Positions 1 through 6,427 of a stretch of 10,610 nt of DNA are shown here, one piece after another. A program made the translations under genes and the position numbers. This DNA is from Merdiplasma sp045118075 (lineage in GTDB: Bacteria > Bacillota > Clostridia > Lachnospirales > Lachnospiraceae): NCBI GenBank assembly GCA_045118075.1, contig JBGUOI010000164.1, positions 1-10,610 on the forward strand. Direction: 5' to 3'. Each line of letters begins with the position of its first letter. Position 1 is the stretch's first letter. The notes under the pieces were generated by a model that did no database searches, was not told the origin of the DNA, and saw nothing but the letters and a program-made list of their open reading frames with translations.

Positions 1-128
1 ACATCGCCCTCCATGATCTCATGGGTCAGGACATTGACGATCTTCGCGCCGCGGATCACCAGGTCGGCTTTTTCCTTCCCCCTGGCCTGGATTATCCTTT
101 TTCTCAGGTCTTTAACCGTTACGTTCAT
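1..128 (-). CDS. ade: Adenine deaminase, N-terminal fragment (cut by the left window edge)
   Basis: Only the first 42 residues are in the window; the gene runs off the left edge. The visible part is a short charged helix (LRKRIIQARGKEKADL, residues 8-23) followed by the first beta strand of an amidohydrolase (VIRGAKIVNV, 24-33), then THEIMEGD. This layout matches the N-terminus of Bacillus AdeC-type adenine deaminases, which deaminate adenine to hypoxanthine and ammonia in the cytoplasm. The metal-binding HxH motif would lie outside the window, so the family assignment rests on the N-terminus and context. The ATG at 128 has an AGGGAG sequence about 8 nt upstream and sits 33 nt after the xdhC stop, so it is the fourth gene of the xdh operon. 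Its product hypoxanthine is a substrate of the neighbouring xanthine dehydrogenase, which supports the call. Other purine or pyrimidine amidohydrolases (SsnA, dihydropyrimidinase) are less likely alternatives. Confidence 0.72.
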   Translation of the reverse strand, partial: MNVTVKDLRKRIIQARGKEKADLVIRGAKIVNVLTHEIMEGD

Positions 129-161
129 CACCCTATCTCCCTAAAACATCAAACCGACGGT

Positions 162-695
162 TTACTCGACCGGTCCGGTCATTTCACCGCCGGTCTCGAC
201 CTGTACGCCGGCCCGGTCATACATGGTCTTACGGACGGCATTCAGGATATTCTCATAACCGGTGCAGCGGCAGAGATGCCCCGAAAGGAGTTTTCTCAGC
301 TCGCTGTCGGAGTAGATCACTCCGGGTTTTAAAAAGCTCTCGGCTTCCAGGATAAAGCCGGGTGTGCAGAAACCGCACTGAACGGCTGTCTCGTCGAGGA
401 AAGCCTGCTGCAGGTCTGACAGTTCTCCGTTCGGGCCGGTCAGTCCTTCAAGCGTTGTGATATTCTTTCCGTCAGCCCAGATCGCCAGATAGATGCACGA
501 GTTGTAGCACTCACCGTCGATGATCACGGCGCAGGCGCCGCATTCACCTACTTCGCACCCTTTCTTGACGGAAGTGAGGCTGTAGTCGTTCCTGAGCATA
601 TCGGTGAGAGAGGCACGCACATCCACCATGGCCGTGCGCTCTTTCCCGTTGATCGTGCAGTGGATGATCTTATACTGTTTTTCCGGTGCGCTCAC
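162..695 (-). CDS. xdhC: Xanthine dehydrogenase, [2Fe-2S] subunit XdhC
   Basis: This 177-residue protein is the small electron-transfer subunit of the trimeric xanthine dehydrogenase. It passes electrons from the molybdenum centre through two [2Fe-2S] clusters to FAD. The N-terminal plant-ferredoxin fold has Cys47, Cys52, Cys55 (GCEVGECGAC) and Cys67. The C-terminal helical domain has Cys107 and Cys110 (QCGFCTPG) and Cys142 and Cys144 (HLCRCTGYENI). All eight ligands are present, so both clusters should form. Length and sequence resemble E. coli XdhC (CTINGK, YLAIWADGK, TLEGL). The start is a GTG at 695 that overlaps the xdhB stop in a GTGA arrangement, with GGAGGG about 8 nt upstream inside the end of xdhB, so translation is probably coupled. 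Note the naming: this electron-transfer subunit is unrelated to the XdhC/CoxI maturation module fused in the yqeB gene of this window. Confidence 0.95.
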   Translation of the reverse strand: MSAPEKQYKIIHCTINGKERTAMVDVRASLTDMLRNDYSLTSVKKGCEVGECGACAVIIDGECYNSCIYLAIWADGKNITTLEGLTGPNGELSDLQQAFLDETAVQCGFCTPGFILEAESFLKPGVIYSDSELRKLLSGHLCRCTGYENILNAVRKTMYDRAGVQVETGGEMTGPVE

Positions 696-1636
696 TGGTC
701 ATCCCTCCCTTCCGGATGGCTCATCTCATTTTCCATGACCGCGCTCGCGCAGCTTCCTTCATTCTGTGAAGCAAAATACAGCGAAGCGAGGAAAGCTCTC
801 CTTGCCAGTTCGGAGCAGATGTGCTCGCGGAAATCCTTCGCGGCACGCCAGCTGTCCCTGGGATGGACATCGCTAAGGACCGATTCGGCGATTCTGGCAG
901 GCAGGTCGGCGCTGATGGGCGCTCCCCTGAACTTTTCCTCCGTCAGCGGCGCCCTTCCGGGGACCGGTCCGGCCACGCCGTAGCCGATACGCAGGTCTTC
1001 GAGGATGGTGCGGTCGGCGGAGAGCTTCACATTGACGGAGCAGCCGATCGTGGCGATCTCCATGGCATTGCGCATGCCGTATTTGATATAGTGTCCCGCA
1101 TATCCCTCGTACGATTCTTTCGGGATCAGGATGGCCGTCTGCAGTTCGCCCGGCCTCAGATCCACTTTTCCCGGTCCGAGATAGAAATCGGCGATGGGAA
1201 CTATCCGCGTTCCCTCCGGTCCTTCGATCTGTATTTTCGCATCCCATGCCATCAGGGTGGAGGCTGAGTCGGCACTGGTCACCCCGTTGCAGGTGTTGCC
1301 GCCGATCGTCCCGATCGCGCGGATCTGCGGTCCGCCCACCATGTCCACAGCCTCCCCCAGCACCGGGATCAGCTTTTGAATCAGAGGATCTTTCGTGATA
1401 TGGGCAAAGGAAGTGAGGGAGCCGATCTTAAGCGTCCCGTCTTCGAGCAGGCTCACTCCGCGAAGTTCGTCGAGCCCGTAGATGCTCACCAGTTCGCATC
1501 CGGCCATCTTCCCGGCCCGGATATGGATCAGGACATCCGATCCCCCGGCGATGATGGCCGCATCGGGATGTTCGGTAAGCAGCCTGACGGCATCCGCCAC
1601 ATCTTTCGGTTCATAGATCGCGCTGATGTCATACAT
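692..1636 (-). CDS. xdhB: Xanthine dehydrogenase, FAD-binding subunit XdhB
   Basis: This is the FAD subunit of the molybdenum hydroxylase (CoxM/XdhB family), which hands electrons from the iron-sulfur subunit to NAD+ or another acceptor. FAD-binding signatures are IIAGGSDVLI (about residues 28-37) and RAIGTIGGNTCNG (about 106-118), followed by the SADSA segment typical of E. coli XdhB. The CO_deh_flav_C domain follows, with TIGCSV, GVAGP and SWRAAKDFR near the end. Two in-frame ATGs lie six bases apart, at 1642 and 1636. The AAGGAGGTGG site (1643-1652) is only 3 nt from the first but 9 nt from the second, so 1636 is preferred (314 residues, beginning MYDISAIYEP, like the E. coli start). The Shine-Dalgarno directly follows the xdhA stop. 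The C-terminus after ELARRAF runs roughly 40 residues, apparently longer than in E. coli, and looks unstructured. Confidence 0.94.
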   Translation of the reverse strand: MYDISAIYEPKDVADAVRLLTEHPDAAIIAGGSDVLIHIRAGKMAGCELVSIYGLDELRGVSLLEDGTLKIGSLTSFAHITKDPLIQKLIPVLGEAVDMVGGPQIRAIGTIGGNTCNGVTSADSASTLMAWDAKIQIEGPEGTRIVPIADFYLGPGKVDLRPGELQTAILIPKESYEGYAGHYIKYGMRNAMEIATIGCSVNVKLSADRTILEDLRIGYGVAGPVPGRAPLTEEKFRGAPISADLPARIAESVLSDVHPRDSWRAAKDFREHICSELARRAFLASLYFASQNEGSCASAVMENEMSHPEGRDDQ

Positions 1637-1650
1637 GCTCATCCACCTCC

Positions 1651-3972
1651 TTACTCCAGAGGAGCCTCATCCGAGGGCTCATCGATCCGGTCAAAAAGTT
1701 TCTCCTCCGTGAAACGCCTGAAAAGCTGGTGCGGATCCATAGGCGCATTGTTAAATGCGACCCCGGTCGCCTGCAGCACGGCGTTGCGGATAGCCGGGGC
1801 AGCCGGAAGAGCCGGCGGCTCCCCGAGCGCCTTCGTTCCGTAAGCGCTGGTGGGTTCGGCATTCTCCACGAACTGTGCTTCCAGGTGCGGATGGTCCATC
1901 ATCGTGGAAAGCTTGTAATCGAGCAGGTTGCCGTTCAGAAGCTTTCCGGTTTTCGGGTCATAGATCATCTTCTCGGTCAGGCCGTAGCCGATGCTCATGC
2001 TCATGCCGCCCTGTACCTGTGCCCTGGCGAGCGCCGGGTTGACCAGGGTTCCCGCATCATGGACATTGATCACATCCAGCAGCCTGATCTTGCACAGAGC
2101 GATATCCACCTCCACCTCGGCGAAAGCACACCCGAAGCTGTAGGCGTTGGTCTTTAGCTGGGTCGTCTTTTCCATCGTTAGGTGCTTGCTGTTTTCCATG
2201 TCATACAGGCAGGTAGACGCCAGCTCGCCGAGCGTCATCAGTTCCCTTCCGTCCGTGGTCCTGACGATCTTTCCGTCTATGATATCCATCAGGTACGGCT
2301 GCATCCTGGTATAGCGGAAAGCCGCCTCGAGGATGAGTTTTTTGAAATCCTCCGCGCAGCCGCGGATGGCCATGCCGGCCGCATAAGTCTGGCGGGAGGC
2401 GTAAGCGCCGGTTCCGTACGGGGTCACATCGGTATCCTGGTTGGTTACGATATGCACCATCTCAAACGGAATGCCAAGCGTCTCGGCCGCCATCTGGGAG
2501 AAAGCCGTATCGGCGCCCTGGCCGATCTCCGTCTCGCCCACCTGCAGCTGGATGGAACCGTCCTGGTTCATGACCATGCGGCACGAACTGCTCTCAAGCG
2601 AGATCGGCCAGACGGCGGTATTGTACCAGAAAGCCGCGCAGCCGATGCCCCGGCGGATATTGCCGCTCTGGTGCTCATAGGCTTTGCGCTTTCTCTCATA
2701 GTCGATATAAGCCATGCCGGCGTCCAGTGTCTGATTGTAGGTATCCGAGTACAGCTCGTTTTTGGAAAAGCCGTCCACGTAACCCACCGGCATGAGGGTC
2801 CTTCTCCGGTATTCGACCGGGTCGAGCTTAAGCGCCCGGCAGATATCGTCGACGTGGGACTCCATCGCGAACGTCACCTGCGGCATGCCGTAGCCGCGCA
2901 TCGCGCCGGCCACCTGCCTGTTGGTGAACACGGTCCACGAATCACATTCGATATTCTCGCACGGATACATCTGCGGCACCGAGTTCATGCCCTTCGCACA
3001 GACACCGTGTCCGTGGGAGGCATAAGCTCCCTGGTTCGACCAGCACTCCAGCTTCCTGGCCTTTAAGGTCCCGTCCGGCTTCACCCAGGAGATCACATGG
3101 TAGCGGATCGCGTGACGCACCCTGCAGTTGGCAAAGGTCTCTTCCCTTGTGCACTCCAGCTTGACCAGGCGGCCGCCCACCTGTGTGGAAAGCCATGCGC
3201 ACAAAGGCTCATAGAGCGCATCCTGCTTGTCGCCGAAGCCGCCCCCGATATAGGGTTTGACGACGCGCACCCGTCCCCAGTCAACACCGAGCGCCTGGGC
3301 GACGCAGCGTCTCGTGATATGCGGGATCTGGGTGGAACTGGTCACATGGATCCTTCCGCCTTCCTCCCACGCAAAACAGCTGGCATTCTCGATATGGCAG
3401 TGCTGCACCGTGGGGGTGTCGAACCAGCCTTCGAATTTGATCAGGCCTTCTTCTTTGATGGCTTCCTCGTAATTGCCCCTGCGGACAAAGGTATGCGCAA
3501 GCACATTGTCCGGGAACTCCTCATGAAGAACGGGAGCTCCTTCTTTCATGGCCTCCTGCGCATCGAGCACAAAGGGCAGTTCCTCATACTCCACCTTGAT
3601 CAGCCGGACAGCTCTGTCCGCACTTACCTCATCCTCCGCGACGACAGCGGCCACATCATCTCCGTAGTAGCGCACGTGCTTTGTCAGAACCGAACGGTCG
3701 GCAACGTCCCGGTGTGACGGATCCATGCTCCACGGATGTCCCGCGGTCGGGAATTTATACTCAGGCGCGTCAAAACAGGTCAGGACCCTGACTACGCCGG
3801 GCACTTTCTCCGCCTCCGAGATATCGACGCTCTTTACGATGGCATGCGCGACCTGTGCATGACAGATCTTTGCCACCAGGGCATTTTTGTCACACAGGTC
3901 ATCCACATATTTCGCTCTTCCGGTCACCTTGTCATAACCATCCACTCTGGGGATGCTCTCACCTACGATCAT
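1651..3972 (-). CDS. xdhA: Xanthine dehydrogenase, molybdenum-binding subunit XdhA
   Basis: This is the large catalytic subunit (773 residues from the chosen start), which hydroxylates hypoxanthine and xanthine at the molybdopterin centre in the cytoplasm. The N-terminal alpha/beta hammerhead domain (SIPRVDGYDKVTGRAKY, from residue 7) precedes the Mo-binding domains. Visible motifs are GGGFGDKQ (243-250), GAMRGYGMPQ (about 356-365), EIGQGAD (482-488), QGGMS (about 654-658) and KALGEPPALP (714-723), with the catalytic glutamate at about 718. Similarity to E. coli XdhA is strong throughout (MNQDG, NQDTDVTP, ASRQ, CTREE/RHA, DIALCK). The frame stays open upstream to a TTG at 4038 and ATGs at 4032 and 4026, but only the ATG at 3972 has a good AGGAGGT (3983-3989) at about 10 nt. 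It also matches the usual family N-terminus. No in-frame UGA exists, so any selenium would be a cofactor rather than selenocysteine. Confidence 0.95.
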   Translation of the reverse strand: MIVGESIPRVDGYDKVTGRAKYVDDLCDKNALVAKICHAQVAHAIVKSVDISEAEKVPGVVRVLTCFDAPEYKFPTAGHPWSMDPSHRDVADRSVLTKHVRYYGDDVAAVVAEDEVSADRAVRLIKVEYEELPFVLDAQEAMKEGAPVLHEEFPDNVLAHTFVRRGNYEEAIKEEGLIKFEGWFDTPTVQHCHIENASCFAWEEGGRIHVTSSTQIPHITRRCVAQALGVDWGRVRVVKPYIGGGFGDKQDALYEPLCAWLSTQVGGRLVKLECTREETFANCRVRHAIRYHVISWVKPDGTLKARKLECWSNQGAYASHGHGVCAKGMNSVPQMYPCENIECDSWTVFTNRQVAGAMRGYGMPQVTFAMESHVDDICRALKLDPVEYRRRTLMPVGYVDGFSKNELYSDTYNQTLDAGMAYIDYERKRKAYEHQSGNIRRGIGCAAFWYNTAVWPISLESSSCRMVMNQDGSIQLQVGETEIGQGADTAFSQMAAETLGIPFEMVHIVTNQDTDVTPYGTGAYASRQTYAAGMAIRGCAEDFKKLILEAAFRYTRMQPYLMDIIDGKIVRTTDGRELMTLGELASTCLYDMENSKHLTMEKTTQLKTNAYSFGCAFAEVEVDIALCKIRLLDVINVHDAGTLVNPALARAQVQGGMSMSIGYGLTEKMIYDPKTGKLLNGNLLDYKLSTMMDHPHLEAQFVENAEPTSAYGTKALGEPPALPAAPAIRNAVLQATGVAFNNAPMDPHQLFRRFTEEKLFDRIDEPSDEAPLE

Positions 3973-3982
3973 ATTAAAGACC

Positions 3983-3990
3983 ACCTCCTG
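3983..3990 (-). promoter_or_regulatory. Ribosome binding site of xdhA (decides the start)
   Basis: The minus strand reads CAGGAGGT here, about 10 nt upstream of the ATG at 3972. None of the three possible upstream starts (TTG 4038, ATG 4032, ATG 4026) has a comparable site. This places the true start 22 codons downstream of the longest reading frame and leaves an untranslated leader of roughly 90 nt. Confidence 0.75.
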
Positions 3991-4069
3991 AAAGCCGGGT
4001 GTATTGTTCGTTTCTATAGGATTCATAGACATCTTCAATCACTTGTTTCAGCGTATTTCCGGTCCTTTT

Positions 4070-4099
4070 ATTATACCATAGAAAAAGCCGGCATGCCAT
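4070..4099 (-). promoter_or_regulatory. Extended -10 promoter of the xdhABC-ade operon
   Basis: On the minus strand TGGTATAAT (4078-4070) is a perfect -10 hexamer with the TGn extension. An 18-nt spacer separates it from ATGGCA (4099-4094), a 4/6 match to the -35 consensus. The -35 half lies inside the hairpin of the terminator that ends the preceding operon. Transcription would start near 4063, about 90 nt before xdhA. I see no recognisable purine or molybdenum-cofactor riboswitch in that leader. Confidence 0.6.
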
Positions 4100-4117
4100 G
4101 AAAACGGGCATGCCGGC
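4081..4117 (-). terminator. Rho-independent terminator after the SLC1 symporter gene
   Basis: A perfect 11-bp GC-rich inverted repeat (GCCGGCATGCC at 4087-4097 and GGCATGCCGGC at 4107-4117) encloses a 9-nt loop. On the minus strand it is followed by TTTTTC (4086-4081). It lies 10 nt past the symporter stop codon and so closes the upstream five-gene operon. Confidence 0.88.
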
Positions 4118-4127
4118 GGGGTCGTTT

Positions 4128-5342
4128 TTATGCTTTTTTATGCTGGGCCTTGGAGACGATGATCGCACAGGAAGCATCGCCTGTGATATTGACGGCGGTA
4201 CGTCCCATATCGAAGATACGGTCAACGCCGGCGACCAGCGCGATGCCCTCGACCGGAAGGCCGACGGACTGGAGCACCATGGCCAGCATGACCATGCCCG
4301 CCCCCGGGACACCGGCTGTTCCGATAGAAGCTAACGTAGCTGTCAGCACGATCGTCAGCATCTGGGGGAATGTCAGCGTGATGCCGAAGCAGGATGCGAT
4401 GAACACGGCGCAAACGCCCTGGTAGATCGCGGTTCCGTCCATATTGATCGTCGCGCCGAGCGGCAGGACGAAGGAAGTGACTTCCTTGTCAGCGCCGAGC
4501 TTCTGTGCGCATTCCATGTTCAGGGGAAGCGTTCCCACTGAGGAAGCGGAGGAGAAAGCCATCATGATCGCAGGCATCATCCCCTTGAAAAACGTGATCG
4601 GGCTTAAACCACCGAGCGTGCTCACTGTTGCGGAGTAGACCACTACCGCATGGACGACGTAGCAGATGTAAGCGACCAGAAGGACCTTGGCCAGAGAGCC
4701 GAGCACCGCGGGGCCGTTTTCGGCGACTACCGGGCACAGCAGGCAGAACACACCGATCGGAGAAAGCTTCAGGATCATCTCCATCGCTTTCATGCAGATA
4801 TCATTCGCAATATTGACCGCCTTGAATTCGGCGATGTCATGGTTGTCAGCGATCATGATCAGGGCAAATCCGATGAACAAAGAAGCCACGATGATCTGGA
4901 GCATGTTTGCTTCAACGAACGGCTGCACAAAGTTGGACGGGAAGATTCCCACGAGCGTATTCATGAAATTGACGCTTGTCGCCGCCGGCTCATAGGACAG
5001 GTCCGAGGTCGAAAGGACCGGGAAGATGCCTTTGAAAAGGTTTGCGAACAGAAGACCGATCGCTACGGCAAAGGCTGTTGTGCACATATAGTAGAGGATC
5101 GTCCTTCCGCCGATCGCGCCGACCTTTTTAATATCCCTCATGGAGACCACGCCTGCCATGATCGAGAAAAAGACCAGCGGGCAAACGATCCACTTGATCA
5201 GGTTCAGGAATATCGTACCGAAAGGCTTGATATAGTTGACGGCAAACGCCGGGTGCGCGGTGAAGGCAATACCTGCGATGATCGCCAGCACGAGTGCGAT
5301 GAAGATCTGTGTAGATAATGCCATCTTCTTTTTCTGGTTCAT
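4128..5342 (-). CDS. Dicarboxylate/amino acid:cation symporter (DAACS/SLC1, GltP-like)
   Basis: This 404-residue integral membrane protein belongs to the glutamate/aspartate/C4-dicarboxylate:cation symporter family. The characteristic features are in order. The serine-rich reentrant hairpin HP1 is SSASSVGTLP (264-273). The TM7 cation-binding motif is NMDGT (300-304). The HP2 segment is GTAGVPGAGM (341-350). TM8 reads DMGRTAVNITGD (378-389). The TM8 arginine (Arg381), equivalent to GltPh Arg397, together with Asp378, Thr382 and Asn385, is the set that binds acidic side chains, so glutamate, aspartate or a C4-dicarboxylate is the likely substrate. The frame extends upstream to 5420, but the ATG at 5342 is chosen because AAGGAGGAG (5349-5357) lies 8 nt before it and the following MNQKKKMALS fits a cytoplasmic N-terminus. 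It is 44 nt downstream of the MoeA-like gene, has no visible promoter, and is last in that operon. Its link to molybdenum hydroxylase maturation is unclear. Confidence 0.93.
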   Translation of the reverse strand: MNQKKKMALSTQIFIALVLAIIAGIAFTAHPAFAVNYIKPFGTIFLNLIKWIVCPLVFFSIMAGVVSMRDIKKVGAIGGRTILYYMCTTAFAVAIGLLFANLFKGIFPVLSTSDLSYEPAATSVNFMNTLVGIFPSNFVQPFVEANMLQIIVASLFIGFALIMIADNHDIAEFKAVNIANDICMKAMEMILKLSPIGVFCLLCPVVAENGPAVLGSLAKVLLVAYICYVVHAVVVYSATVSTLGGLSPITFFKGMMPAIMMAFSSASSVGTLPLNMECAQKLGADKEVTSFVLPLGATINMDGTAIYQGVCAVFIASCFGITLTFPQMLTIVLTATLASIGTAGVPGAGMVMLAMVLQSVGLPVEGIALVAGVDRIFDMGRTAVNITGDASCAIIVSKAQHKKA

Positions 5343-5386
5343 TTGTTTCTCCTCCTTGAAATAAATAGTTGCTTTATATACATCCC

Positions 5387-6418
5387 CTACCTGCCGAACG
5401 GGCAGACGGGGAAAGTACATTCACTGCAGCCAAGGCACAGGCCGCCCTCTCCCATGACGGTAAAATCCTCCCTTTTGAGCCGCACGCCGGCGGCGATTCT
5501 GGGCAGCACCAGGTCAAAGATCGTGGCGCCCGCGTACATGACGCAGCCGGGCAGCCCCATCACGGGAGTCCCGTCCGGGTAATATCCGAGCATGAACATC
5601 GCTCCGGGAAGGACCGGTGCTCCGTAGGTGATAACCTCTGCCCCGCTTCTTCGAATGGCTCCGGGGGTGTTGTCGTCCGGATCCACGCTCATACCGGCGG
5701 TGCAGATGACCAGATCCGGCTTCTGTTCCCGCACGGCGGCGATCGCATCGGCGATTTTTTCCGTTCCGTCGCCCGGTGCGGCATATCCGGTCACCTCGAT
5801 GCCGTAAGCGGCCAGCTTCCTTTTCAGCACGGGAGTAAAGTGATCCTCTATGAGACCTCCCGCCACCTCCGAACCCGTGGCGACCACGGCGGCCGTTTTC
5901 AGCCGGTAGGGAAGGACTTTCAAAAGCGGCTCCGTCCCGGCAGCTTTTTCTGCAAGTGCGATCTTTTCTTCTTCGATCACCAGCGGAATCACTCTCGTTC
6001 CGCACAGCTTATCTCCGGCTTTGACCGGTGTATTGCCTTTTCTGGTCGCGATCATCAGCTCGGGAACGGCGTTGACTTTGTTCAGCCGCTGTGTGTCCAC
6101 GATCAGGACGCCGTCCGTTTTTGATGTCAGCTCGATCTTTCCTTCCTTCGGAAGGCTTTTTTCGGTGTCATCTCCTCCGCAGAGGGCGGCAAGGCGTTCG
6201 GCGGCTTCATCTTCATGGAGATATCCCTCTCCCAGTTCCAGAACGTACAGGTTCTCCTTACCCATGGAGAGCAGAACGGGAATATCCTCCTCCCGCACCA
6301 CATGCCCTTTCCGGAAGCGCGGGCCTTTATAAACGCCCGGGATGATCTGCGTCATGTCATGGCACAGGACATGGCCGACCGCCTGCTTTGTATCGATCAG
6401 TCTCATCATTTCGCTCAT
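5387..6418 (-). CDS. MoeA-like molybdopterin-binding protein with C-terminal Cys tail
   Basis: This 343-residue protein is related to MoeA/MogA molybdopterin-binding enzymes and probably takes part in molybdenum insertion or cofactor handling for the hydroxylase. The MoCF-binding domain spans about residues 172-310. It has TGSEV (181-185), a TAGMSVDPDDN segment (240-250) corresponding to the MoeA glycine-rich loop, and GLPGCVMY (288-295), where classic MoeA has GLPGNPVS. The N-terminal part (about 5-165) resembles the short MoeA-like group of clostridial molybdenum hydroxylase loci rather than full MoeA. The C-terminus carries Cys328, Cys331, Cys334 and Cys339 (CLGCSECTFPVC), a likely metal or Fe-S ligand set. 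The ATG at 6418 has GGATGAGG about 7 nt upstream and lies 9 nt after the yqeB stop, so the two are cotranscribed. The precise reaction cannot be read from sequence. Confidence 0.85.
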   Translation of the reverse strand: MSEMMRLIDTKQAVGHVLCHDMTQIIPGVYKGPRFRKGHVVREEDIPVLLSMGKENLYVLELGEGYLHEDEAAERLAALCGGDDTEKSLPKEGKIELTSKTDGVLIVDTQRLNKVNAVPELMIATRKGNTPVKAGDKLCGTRVIPLVIEEEKIALAEKAAGTEPLLKVLPYRLKTAAVVATGSEVAGGLIEDHFTPVLKRKLAAYGIEVTGYAAPGDGTEKIADAIAAVREQKPDLVICTAGMSVDPDDNTPGAIRRSGAEVITYGAPVLPGAMFMLGYYPDGTPVMGLPGCVMYAGATIFDLVLPRIAAGVRLKREDFTVMGEGGLCLGCSECTFPVCPFGR

Positions 6419-6427
6419 TTTGCTGCC

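Noticed and set aside
1651..1862. Small minus-strand frame (77 codons) overlapping the end of xdhA and the start of xdhB
   Set aside because: It is out of frame with both, arginine-rich, and has no ribosome binding site; the xdhA frame continues intact to 1651.
2182..3066. Plus-strand open frame (294 codons) inside xdhA
   Set aside because: The antisense strand carries conserved xanthine dehydrogenase motifs throughout. The plus frame has no family features and no Shine-Dalgarno.
162..3972. Selenocysteine in the xanthine dehydrogenase subunits
   Set aside because: There is no in-frame UGA inside xdhA, xdhB or xdhC. Selenium in this enzyme class is a labile cofactor, not selenocysteine.
3973..4063. 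Possible purine or Moco riboswitch in the xdhA leader
   Set aside because: The leader is long enough for a small aptamer, but I find neither the purine riboswitch core nor a convincing set of paired helices. A covariance-model scan would settle it.
5343..5386. Separate promoter for the symporter gene
   Set aside because: The 44-nt gap holds the ribosome binding site and AT-rich sequence, but no -10/-35 pair I would defend.
4650..6124. Plus-strand open frames of 222 and 251 codons opposite the symporter and MoeA-like genes
   Set aside because: They are shadows with charged, low-information products, and both lie over well-supported minus-strand genes.
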